A stretch of 64,000 bases of DNA, taken from contig CM026426.1 in NCBI GenBank assembly GCA_014871385.1, forward strand, positions 24,517,437 through 24,581,436. The letters are read 5' to 3'. The notes beneath the pieces are model-generated. The model did not search any database, was not told the DNA's origin, and worked only from the letters and a program-made list of their open reading frames with translations. Shown here one piece after another: positions 10,201-19,864 of this stretch. This stretch comes from Ceratodon purpureus (lineage: Eukaryota > Streptophyta > Bryopsida > Pseudoditrichales > Ditrichaceae). The position numbers and the translations under genes are program-made. The stretch's first letter is position 1, and the number at the start of each line of letters is the position of its first letter.

Positions 10201-11005
10201 TGGTCCACAAGTGTCCGTCGTATCGTTTGTCCATTCCCTGCATTGACTTGGCGGCGAGCTTAGAGGACCCTACAGTAGCTGGTGGCAACTCAAAAAGAAC
10301 CGGACCATCAAACTTCGCAGGCAAGTACTCTACTCTCTTGTGTCTAAGAGTGGAATAGTCTATCTTCTTCAAAATGTTTTTGGACCCACGCGTCTTAGCA
10401 ATCTCTTTAAGGAGCGGAACAATGCTAACTGTGACCTGGGACAATGGAGGAGACACAATGGAAGGAGGAGCATCAGCGTGGACCTTAGGCACGAACTTGA
10501 CGGGACTGACTTCGTCATCAGAAGAGAGAGATATGACGGTCGGAGGAGGTTTCTCTATATCTGAAGTCTCGGTACCAGGCTCGACTTTGACCTTGACATC
10601 ACGAGGTAAGGGAGTCTGAATTGTGCAAGTAGAAGAGCGACGGGGGGTGAGGATCTCAGTGGATGCAGCCATAAGAGAATCAGTAAGACCATAGACTCTA
10701 TAGGATCCAGGGAGGAGTCTCCACTGCAACATATTGTTCTCATCTCTCGTGGAAAGTTGCCCGAGGGTGTGGGTAACCTCTGCAGTAACGTCATCAAAGA
10801 TTTCCTCTTCTATACTGATGGTATCCTCACGGAAATGGAATCTGAGACTCAGGCGAAGAGAGGAAACTGTAGCTAGACCATCGTCATCTACGCGAAACCT
10901 AAGAGGGATGCCCATGCCTTGGGCGTACAGACAGACCATCCCCATGTTCGCAGGCAACTCAGTGATACGAGTGGAAGAAGGGAGGAGAGTGAGTGCATCA
11001 GCCAA
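7266..11005 (-). CDS. MULE-type transposase of element A
   Basis: Two exons. Exon 1 runs from about 11005 to 8867. The intron goes from 8866 to about 8762, and exon 2 ends at TAG 7266. The frame upstream opens only with TTG, and the first in-frame ATG is near 10945. The protein has an N-terminal domain shared with B (RLSLRFHFRE), an acidic linker, a zinc region resembling GCM/WRKY fingers (CTNEECDF ... CKVCKEPP ... ACIHIGTHHHPV), and the MULE DDE core (VYDATYC, then FMADNAQANW, then a CLFHW block). After the intron come ETVHNKWL, a His/Cys block (CCWAQ ... FFFCSDNIERC), and a SWIM finger (CTCPAF ... YCKHLYYI). The enzyme would cut and rejoin the terminal repeats. One in-frame TAG (8295-8297) lies where B has CAG (Gln). 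The gene is about 80% alike to B by eye, with the same intron place. Confidence 0.88.
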
Positions 11006-11579
11006 GCGCTATCGCGAGAGCAAAGTGAGAGGAATGATGCATCGTTGATGATCATTTTATTCAGGTTGGAATGTCCATGTGAATAGTTGGGGAATGATGC
11101 TGTCTGTTAGGTAACGGATGTATGATTTAAGAGAGACGGCGCTAACTAATTACAGTGCCACTTTTTGCAGGTCTAAGTATATGAGGTAAGGTTTATTGAA
11201 CTCTACTTTAACATTTGAATCGTAGAGCGGATTCTATTTGACATGATGTATTATAAGATTAGAATGAGCCGTCATTTTAATTCTACATTTAAAACAATGA
11301 TTATAAAAAGGATCATGATTAAAGTGCTTGATTCAAATCTTTCAATTTATAGTGCACTTAAATATATTCCTTATAATTAAAGGTTGATATTTTAAATCTA
11401 GCTTAAATAATAGAATTGTTAATGATATTCTTAATATAAAGTGGGCAGACAATGTCAGTTGTTGAGATTGTATATCAACTTAGGGTTGTAGGAGAATAGT
11501 TGTACGTGAGAGGTATTTAAGCAGGGAGAAGTTTTCATGAAAGTCTTTTTGTGAGAGAGTCCTTCCTTTGGTTAGACAC
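10946..11579. promoter_or_regulatory. Bidirectional promoter of transposase and ParB-methyltransferase, element A
   Basis: The two genes are head to head with about 560 bp between them. A TATA-like TATTTAA (11514-11520) stands 60 bp before the methyltransferase ATG at 11580. For the transposase an AATAAAA-like word on the minus strand near 11054-11060 could serve. The middle is A/T-rich. The same divergent layout is kept in B and D. Confidence 0.5.
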
Positions 11580-14500
11580 ATGAAGCAGAGTGGAGGGCCA
11601 TCTCCCTCCACTTATGTTACTCCTAAACAGAGAAGGAAACCTGGCCGCACTGATTTTACAAATAGAAGAGCTAGAAAGAGGAGAGCATCACGAAAGCAGG
11701 TAGATTTGAAAAGTGACCACTTGAGTGCACCCGTGAAACGGAGAGGAGGAGATCTGCCTGTAGCTTTGAAGTTTTGTAGTCTTCGCAAACTCATTCTCGA
11801 CTCTATTGTAGAGGAGAAAGAGGAATTATTAGAGAAGACGGACGTCGAGAATCACGAGCAGGAACAGGTTGTACATTTAAGTAGAGGAGCACGTGAGCCC
11901 ATGACGGAAGAATTAGTCTTTAATTGTAGTCAGAAACTAGAGTCTCCGCAACCATCGATTTCATTCAATGAGTTCTCGACAGGGGAGCCTGATTCTCAAT
12001 CAGATTTTTATTTAAACCCCGAGAAGGTAAGTATTTATATTCTCTCTAGTACGACGGTGATGTGAATTATTTGTGTAATCTAGTGTTTTTGTAAAACGTT
12101 AGTAATTGAAATGTTTAAATAAAAAATGTGAGGTTCGTTTTAAGTCTACTTGAGTGGGGCCGCGGCAATTTACACATTCGAATCATCAGTCTCATTGAGA
12201 GGGCCGCGTCACTTGACACACAGGAATCTTGAATTTAAATGTATGCTATTTTTACACAGAGCCCCGAGAGGATGAGAGGGGTCGGGGATCTATCTGGTGG
12301 CTCCGCAGTTGGAGATTGCATCGAGTTCGAGCACCTGCGTTTCGAAGCGAGAAGAGCGAGGCAAGGTATTCTCGACGCAGGAGAGGGAGGGAGAGCAATG
12401 GCTGCGCAGCCTGTGGAGATTGTGGGCGGCCGCGGCCAAGGTGATCTCGTGGAGGTCGATGGAGGCGTGGAGCTCGAGGAGCAGGTCGGAGTGCAGCACG
12501 GGGACCAGGTCGAGGGCGACCTCGAGGACCACCTCGACAACGATGACGACGACGAGGTAAGTTTCTTCAGGTGTCGGTGACACCATGTTGGATGATATGG
12601 AATGGTTGGTTGTTGGGTGGTCGGGTTTGTTGGGTGCTGTTCGAGAATATTGGGGGATTTGATAGAATTGTTGGGGATGGAATGATGTCGTTGTTTGGTT
12701 GTAAGGTATGATGTTTTAGTTGTTGGGTATATTTCCCGGATTTGATGAATGCCGCGGCCCCTATTGCAAACCTGTGGGCCTCTAATTTTTAATTGAAATC
12801 GCTTCGCTTCAGCGGCATTGCAAGCAGCCCCGGCTGAGGAGGCGGATGCCTCCGAGGACGCCGCGGGCTCTTTTTTTTTTAATTGAATTCGCTTTGCTGC
12901 AGACGGCCTGGTGTCTGCATTCGGAGCAGACACCAGTGTCGCGGCATTGCAAGCAGCCCCGGCTGAGGAGGCGGATGCCTCTGAGGACGCCGCGGGCTCT
13001 TTTTTTTTGATTGCATTCGCTTCGCTCCAGCCGGCCTGGTGTCTGCTTTCGGAGCAGACACCAGTGTCGCGGCATCGCAAGCAGCCCCGGCTGAGGAGGC
13101 GGATGCCTCCGAGGACGCCGCGGGCTCTTTTTTTTAAAATGCATTCGCTTCGCTCCAGCCGGCCTGGTGTCTGCTTTCGGAGCAGACACCAGTGTCGCGG
13201 CATCGCAAGCAGCCCTGGCTGAGGAGGCGGATGCCTCCGAGGACGCCGCGAGCTTTATTATGAATAATGATATCCACTTTTATATATTGCGATTAGTCTA
13301 GTCTCCAGAGGTTCTTGTCATTGTATTATTTTTTGAATATGTACCAATTTCCATGCATGGAATTTCTCTATGCATGTGAGAGAATTATTATAGTACGTAT
13401 CATGAGAGAGAAAATGTTTCTAATAATTGACCTTCGTGAAATTATTATGTATTACAGGATACTTCACAGCAAAACACGGGGACCGAGAGTGAAAGCAAGG
13501 GGCCTGAGGAGACTAAGGTATACTTATTGATGTCATAATGTATCTCGTACACCCTATCTTATTATCCTAAATAATTCAGGTTAATGATAATTCAAGTTTA
13601 ATAATTTGTAAAATCTAATTTTCTCATATGCCTTGTACTTGCAGGTAGGCTCTGATGCTCCCGACATGTCTGTCAATTCTCCAATCTCTGTGATCAACCT
13701 TTCAGACCTGTCAGACCCAGAGGATGAGCGTCTTTGTACCTGTGATTTAGCCATTCCTTTAGGTGTAGAGACTGGACCTTTTGAGGTCCAGTCACCCCAG
13801 TACATGCCTACTTCGCCTGTTTACGAGCCCACCTCCCCAGTGTACATGCCCACCTCTCCAGTGTACATGCCCACCTCGCCACGTCTAGGCACACCGCCAT
13901 CTTCGCCAAATCCCCCAGCTTCACCTTTGGTTTTGAGGAGGCCAGCCCATGTAGTGTTTGCCCTTCCGGCAATACTGCCCAGCGCTTGCCGTCAAACGAG
14001 GCGATTTTGGAGGAGGCGCCATCACTGGAATAGTAGAGAGGCTAGACAGTACTATGGAAGGGCTCCTCGTAGAGTGGCACGGCCTTGATGCTTGGTGCCA
14101 TAGATGAAATTTGGGATGTTTTTTTCTTACTCTTTCTTTTATGAGAAATTCTCTAAGTGATTGGTAAATTCCATTTCTCAGAATCTGCATTGTTGAGTTT
14201 GATTGTTCATTTCTATGGCATATGGCAGGTACCCGAGTTGACGCAAACACAGGACCTGTTGCCATCATCATCAAAGCCTCTGGACTTGAAAGACGCTGTT
14301 GAAGAGGAATTGCTTCATCAAACTCAACATAAAGTTGATTCGATCAAAGTCATCAATGCAGTTCGTATTCAGCCCTTGAGGAAGTCTCGCCTGCTTGTCC
14401 CATTGTGTAGAATGGTTGCAATGGCAAAAGTGAGACCGGTTGGCGAAATGGGCGTGCAGCATCTGGAGAGGGAGTTCGTGAAGGGTTACAGAGATGGGGA

Positions 14501-17500
14501 CCGCGTGATGTATATTTCCATGTACAACACTGAAGAGATGTCAAAGGATGTCACGGAGGAAGTGAAGGCAAAGTGGAGCCCGTGCTGGCGCAAGGCTAAC
14601 GAAGCCTTCGAAGCCGACCTCCAAGGAGACGATGACCTCAATCAATTCAGTGGCAAAATGTTTTTTGTATGGGAAGGTAACCATCGTCTTTCAGCTTGGT
14701 TACGACACATCAACAAGCATCATGCCGATGACCCAGCTTGGCACATCTCCGTGCATTGCATCATATTGGACCCCCGCGGCCAAGTGGGCAATCTTCTCCA
14801 TGCGATGCATGACATCAACTGGTAAGAATTTTGGTTGAACAATTCCTTAAATTTGATTTCGGATCATCCTTCTAGTGGGAAGTGTTTTCTAAACAGTTTT
14901 TTTTTTTCACAGGTCTACTGAGAATGACCATGTGAAGAGTAATCTTCCAGCGAAGTTATTCCGCATTCGCTCTTTCGGTGTCATGAAGTTAGAAGAATTC
15001 AAAGATCTTCTTAGCCCAGAGGAATTTGAAATCTGTGTGCAGAACAAACACGCAAAGGACCGGTGGTTCACCTTGACAACGAAGGTTTTCATTGCGTTCC
15101 TTTACCGAGTAAGAATTTATACCATGACTCATCAAGTACATTCCTTCTGATCCATACTTTAAGTACTGCATTTCAAGTAGTTTGTTCATTGATTTTAATA
15201 TATTGTATCTCCATGTACAGAGAGAGATTGCAGTCGCCTCGGATCAGGCCGCAAGAGCCTACAAGGAGAACACGCCAATACAGGATCAATCTGGATCTGG
15301 AGTTTGGGATGCGATGACGACAGCGTCAAACAACTACATCGATGCCGTGAAGAAGAAGGACTTCACCAAGTACTTGGCAATTGCGAATCCCAAGAATGGT
15401 GATGACTTCCTTGCCGAGGTATATCCTTAATCACTTAATCTTAAGCTATTTTCTTTTCATCTCCTGTGTTATCTTGATTTCATTAAGATATCTGTTCTAT
15501 TCTAATTGCAGATTAACCGCCATTTCAGCAATGTCAACAAACCTGAGATGACATTGGACAAGCTGCAGAAGATTGTGCCGGCGGCAGTGGAACCCAAGTA
15601 CAAAGCTCGTTGGTTGAGGTGGTGGAACTCCTCTCCGACTTCAAGGCAATCTTATAGGTTCCCACCACAAGAGTTCAAGGAAGCTGACCTCGACCGTTGG
15701 CTAAACAGGGCTTCATTCTGGGCAGGGGTATGCTCTCTTATTTCCAGAACTGATAATGTCTTTGTCATTCTATCACTTTGATTGTCGTAGACTAATTTTG
15801 CTGACTGTCTCTTGTAGTTGGAAGAAGCGGTCATCCATGAGTTCGAGGACCTGTGTAAGGCGGAGGAGCTCGACATCAATTGGAATGCCTTCCCTGATGT
15901 TCAGCGACCAGGCGATTACGTGAAGAGCTGGCGTATTCTGCTTTGGGACAGAGCATTCCCGGCATTCCTTGGATCCAAGGCGAAGAAGACTTTTGATAAG
16001 AAGTCGATTTTCACAAAATTCCCTGGAACGGCCGATGTTGTCAAGCGAGTCATCTACCGGTATGAATCTTTACTCAAACATGTGTGCATTTTGAATCCTG
16101 CATTTCGTCTCTCCCACATACTAATAATTTTAAATTGGCCCACATTAGGTACTTCAAGAGAGAGCTTCTTCCCAAAGGAGCCGTCACTGTCCACCAACTC
16201 CCGAAGTACTTTCCTTTATGGATCCAGAGAGGCTCGGACGAGTGTATCTACTCTGCTCAGCAATTGAAGAGGTACAAAGCTCCCCACTTGGAGGAAGGAT
16301 GTTGGTATCTAGATTGCCTCCGTGGTTTTACAGTCGATTCTGAGGCCGATGTCAAATCATCACTTGATCTTCGAGCGCCAGTAGTCTAAGACTCCAACGA
16401 CGGTTCTGAAGAAGACGAAGAACATCAAAGTCAATCATCTGCACCTCAACCGAAGAAAGGGAGAGCTCGGCGACTGCGAACACTGGGTTCGAAGTCACAG
16501 ACCTCACAAGATACTGGGGCTGAGTCTTCCTCACCAGGGAAGGAGACGGGCAACGCTTCTCCAACTGTAGACGTCCCAATGCCAACGTCGACCACAGCGA
16601 ATGCGCCTTCATCCATTGGTGCTTCTGCGATCACGCAAAGTCTCATTGAGCAGAGGAAGGCCAAACTATATCCTCAACCAACTTCTTCCGCTGGAGCTTC
16701 GATTTCCACACATGTTTCCGTCTTCAACTCATCTGTGGATTCCATGTTACGGCGAAATAGGAGACAGGAGAGAAAAGGTGGCGACCCGGATTGGATCAAG
16801 ACTTAAGACTTCATTTGCAAGGTTTGTTCCTATATTTCGACATTTAATGGATTCTGCCACCTCTACTCGCTATGTAGTTACTAACTCTCCTTTCTTGTTT
16901 GCTCAAGTTTGGAGCAGGCCGCGAAAACGAAGTTCCGGACCGGTGCAAACAAGAGAACCATCTAGGAGTCGACTTGATCATCGCCGACATCCCTGAGAAT
17001 CTTCCCGTCCCATCCGTTTACGTTCCCCCCACGAGTATTCCGCCTTGGAACTCTCGCTACAAGGATTATGTGTACGATATCTTCCGTTATGCAGATGATT
17101 TCCTGCAGAAAGATGGTGCCATCTGCCTCATCTACAACATTGATCAGAAGCTGGCTAAGGATATCGACGAAGAAGCTGCTGGTGGTGACTACGTGCTCTT
17201 CAAGAACTGGTGGGGCGTCAATGTTCTCGGCCTCACTTCTCCTACGAACCCCGAGAACTTGGTACTTTTCCTAAACATACCCTTCTTTTTACTTACTGAT
17301 AACCCTTCCGCTTAATTTTACTCACTAGTTCTGCTTGACTGCAGACTATGCGGTTCTGGATTCGCGTCTACGTTCGTAGTGGCAGTACTTTCTCCTTCCA
17401 GACGAAGAAGGAAGACCTAATACATGGGCTCCTCAACATTACCAAGAGTGATGCCATTTTCAACTTCACCGATGCCGAATCTCAGCTCATGAATGGGGAG

Positions 17501-18224
17501 GTGCCGTGGAGAGGCCCAAGGGAGAAATCCCCTGAGATGATGCAGAGCATCATTGAGGAGCTGTCCAAGCCCGGCGACATAGTCCTTGACTGGAATGCTG
17601 GGACAGGTAACTCTTCTTACATATCTCTGCTTCAATTTTCCTCTCGTTTTTTCCAAAGTTTCTCATTTCTTTGTTTCTCTTCGAGTTTCAGAGGCCTCCA
17701 TTAAGGCCGCCCAGGCTGTTGGTCGTCACATTCTCGCTTTTGAGGAGGACGAAGCCATATTCAACGCCCTTCTCAAACCATCAGCCATGGGTCCTCCTAA
17801 ACATCCAAGGCCGGCAGCAGCAGGCGAAGCGCCTCCTAAGAGAGCAAGACCTGACAAGTGGTGTAAGTCTTCTATTCTTTGTTCAAATTATCCAATCATT
17901 ACTTCTCTTTCGAGCTCTACATACTCTATCTAACCACAATCGGTTCTCTATTGCAGAGTAGTTTCAGCAACATCGCCACGTGGGCCAAGAGCAGTGTCCA
18001 CTCCATCGTGGCGTCTTCATTCCAGCCCGATTCAGCCTTTCATCCTTCCGGACTACGCAGAGGACTTAGCACAGGCGTTTCAATCTGGAGCCCTAACATA
18101 TGTTCCTAGTCGGCCAACTACTTTTGATCCCAGAGCCCTTCTATTCGTCGATGACGAGGCGGTAGAAGGAGATTCAGAGTCATCTAGTTCTGAGAGTGGA
18201 AGTAGCGATGGTAGCATTTTCTGA
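11580..18224 (+). CDS. ParB-like domain/N4-N6 DNA methyltransferase fusion, element A
   Basis: About 14 exons with clean GT-AG ends: 11580-12026, 12260-12555, about 13457-13517, 13646 onward, 14229-14821, 14913-15108, 15221-15418, 15512-15727, 15818-16059, 16149-16821, 16908-17261, 17345-17606, 17692-17862, 17957-18224. The N-terminus is basic (RRARKRRASRK), then acidic, then has polymerase-II-like heptads. Exon 14229-14821 holds a ParB/sulfiredoxin-like domain with VPLCRM and GKMFFVWEGNHRLSAW. Middle exons are helical and Trp-rich. The methyltransferase has motif IV-like VDLIIADIPE, an odd form of DPPY, then RGPREK and motif I VLDWNAGTG at the C-terminal side, the order typical of the beta class. 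ParB-methyltransferase fusions are known in phages and bacteria, and a MULE-borne eukaryotic form is unusual. Two TAA codons (16387, 16804) interrupt the frame. The last exon is acidic. The likely site of action is DNA in the nucleus. Confidence 0.82.
12812..13255. repeat. 128-bp tandem repeat with perfect hairpin, intron of methyltransferase A
   Basis: Units begin at 12812, 12941, 13069 and 13197, a period of 128-129 bp, 3.5 copies. Most units carry GGTGTCTGC-TTTCGG-AGCAGACACC-type hairpins (10-bp arms, short loop), a GAGGACGCCGCGGGCTC block and a T run. The first unit is partial. It lies between the acidic exon and the short exon at 13457. It leaves long open frames on both strands that are artefacts of the period. 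Confidence 0.9.
13646..14088 (+). other. Exon with RNA polymerase II CTD-like heptads
   Basis: The exon opens after a CAG acceptor at 13645. It encodes Ser/Pro-rich sequence and, at 13801-13884, four perfect-phase heptads YMPTSPV, YEPTSPV, YMPTSPV, YMPTSPR. Against the consensus YSPTSPS, Tyr1, Pro3, Thr4, Ser5 and Pro6 are kept in all four, Ser2 is Met or Glu, and Ser7 is Val or Arg. More SP motifs and an Arg-rich tail follow, and the frame stops at TGA 14086-14088. No clear donor leads on to the ParB exon at 14229, so this may be an alternative end of the transcript or be spliced at a weak donor. Elements B and D show no such heptads in the parts I can read. Confidence 0.65.
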
Positions 18225-18712
18225 GTTTGAAGGAGGCTTCGGTCTTTCATTGTTTTCATTGGATTTGATTTGATTTAATTGGAGTTCATTGCGTAATCCT
18301 TCGTCTACTCTACTACCCTGAATCTATACTTGTTACGATTCTCATTTCCAAATCGTCTCCTCCTATGTAGAGGATGAATTGTCACAACCGTAATGCTCAA
18401 AATATAATATGAAGAATGAAATGTTACAAAAGAAATGCTCAAAATTTAAATTGCGCTGTAACTTATATTTTAACCATTCAAAATCCCACATTTCCTAACC
18501 ATGTTACCTATTCTTGACTTGGTGTACATCTTGGTTTTTGCTACTCCAGTACTGTACACGAACTCTGAAATATTCCACGAAATTTTAAGATCTCTTATTT
18601 CTAGAATCATCTATATTATCTAAAACCATCATGCTGGAATACTTGTATCTAGATCCAATAAAAGACCAAATCTTAAGGATTGTATTCGAACACCCCGCTA
18701 GACTTCACAGTA
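18225..18712. other. 3' region between methyltransferase A and the 123-aa gene
   Basis: This A/T-rich convergent gap has no gene or repeat that I can see. Confidence 0.45.
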
Positions 18713-19084
18713 CTAATCCTTTGGAGGATATACAGTCCAACTCTTGTCCATATCAAACCAGCAAGTTTCGCCATCCGATATGATCACTTCGGGCAGCTGA
18801 ACAACTGGATTCTCATCGACGTTCGAAAGCAAGGGATACGGGATTAGGGACAACTCCATAATACGGAGAAGCTCATTGGTACAAAGCACTGTCCAACGCC
18901 ATTCACCTTCACCAACATGGAGGCTTCCGATGTGCCTAAACGGTGGCAGGTCTATGCCTCGTTCCCTGGCGTGCTCCACCTCCAGCAGCCACGGCTGCAG
19001 CTCCTCATAACTCGCCGGTGCCTTTGGGGGCAAACCTACAGCCGCTCTCGTCCTCCTGGATCTCGCATTACACACCTTCGGCAT
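18713..19084 (-). CDS. 123-aa unknown protein near the right end of element A
   Basis: ATG 19084 gives MPKVCNARSRRTRAAVG, a basic start followed by a block with PWLLEVEHARERG and a Trp/Asp-rich C-terminus (CWFDMDKSWTVYPPKD). An open frame continues upstream to 19312 without ATG, so an earlier exon is possible. I recognise no family. It occupies the place that RING 1 holds in element B, convergent with the methyltransferase gene, yet shares no visible sequence with it. Confidence 0.45.
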   Translation of the reverse strand: MPKVCNARSRRTRAAVGLPPKAPASYEELQPWLLEVEHARERGIDLPPFRHIGSLHVGEGEWRWTVLCTNELLRIMELSLIPYPLLSNVDENPVVQLPEVIISDGETCWFDMDKSWTVYPPKD

Positions 19085-19312
19085 TGCGGAACACACTGAA
19101 TTCTTGTAGTCTTCAAACGTTACAGTCAAGCTTGTAGATTGACATCCCCGAACTCCTACGCTACCTTCGCCTACAGCACAGCATACCAAGGACTGTGTCA
19201 CTATCCTAATACGCCACCTACAGACAAGCTCAAGAAACCAAGAGTGACCTCCTTCTGTGGAACCCAGCTTACCAAGTGCTGTTTCATGATGAGAATCTCT
19301 TACTTGTATCAC

Positions 19313-19736
19313 TCAAATGAAGAAGCTTCGGTGCCTAGGGAGAGAGAGTAATCATCGATGAAGACAAGGACTCTAACAAGGTATATCTTGGTATCAGCAG
19401 TTCAGATATTATACACGAATTTCGAAATACTCTAGGAAGTTTTCAAACCTTGCCTCCTTTATGTTCTGTGAAATTTGTTTCTTTCCTTTTGCATTTACAT
19501 AAACCTATGAAAGAATTAATTGTTTGATCTAGAACTTAACGCCTGATCATTATATCTTGCCAAAATCCATGAGAAATCTAACAAAATATATGCATGCCGT
19601 CATCATGACATCAGCCCTAATTTGTATCTTAGAGAACAAAGGTAATAAATTCTTACCAGAGATAATCCTGATTTCCACGGTAATATACTCTTTTCCTAAA
19701 AAAAGAGTCAAAATCAAGCCTTAATTTAGTAATTTT
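19313..19736. other. A/T-rich subterminal region, right end of element A
   Basis: No gene. It mirrors the A/T-rich subterminal stretch at the left end. Confidence 0.5.
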
Positions 19737-19855
19737 CCACGGTTATAGGGTCTACTTTGCTTTTGAAAATTTTCCTAATTGTCAATTCTGTGCTCTCCAT
19801 TCTGTGCTCTCCGGTCTCCGCTCTACGCTCTCCGCTCACATACGAACTTTCCCCC
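19737..19855 (-). repeat. Right terminal inverted repeat of element A
   Basis: Read on the minus strand it begins GGGGGAAAGTTCGTATG, then AGCGGAG-type repeats, and ends CCCTATAACCGTGG. It is shorter than the left repeat (119 against 207 bp) because part of the A/T-rich core is missing. Confidence 0.85.
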
Positions 19856-19864
19856 TGACCGCAG
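19856..19864 (+). repeat. Right target-site duplication of element A
   Basis: Second copy of TGACCGCAG, immediately outside the CCCCC that ends element A. It lies in the same codon phase of the B methyltransferase exon as the left copy. Confidence 0.88.

Larger units (their letters stand above)
5653..19855 (+). mobile_element. Giant MULE transposon A (complete ends, 14.2 kb)
   Basis: Both ends are in view. The left inverted repeat (5653-5859) and right inverted repeat (19737-19855) share GTGAGCGGAGAGCG near the outer edge and CCCTATAACCGTGG at the inner edge. The element is flanked on both sides by TGACCGCAG (5644-5652 and 19856-19864), a 9-bp duplication as MULEs usually make. Taking out A with one duplication copy leaves the reading frame of the B methyltransferase gene continuous, which shows that A jumped into B. 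Gene order is: 150-aa gene (plus), transposase (minus), ParB-methyltransferase gene (plus), 123-aa unknown (minus). The transposase has one in-frame TAG and the methyltransferase gene two apparent TAA codons, but splice sites are well kept, so A seems fairly young. It is much longer than a typical 3-5 kb autonomous MULE. Confidence 0.9.

Noticed and set aside
12235-13203. 322-aa minus-strand frame
   Set aside because: It is built from the 128-bp tandem repeat and the reverse of the acidic exon, with low-complexity Ser/Thr/Pro sequence.
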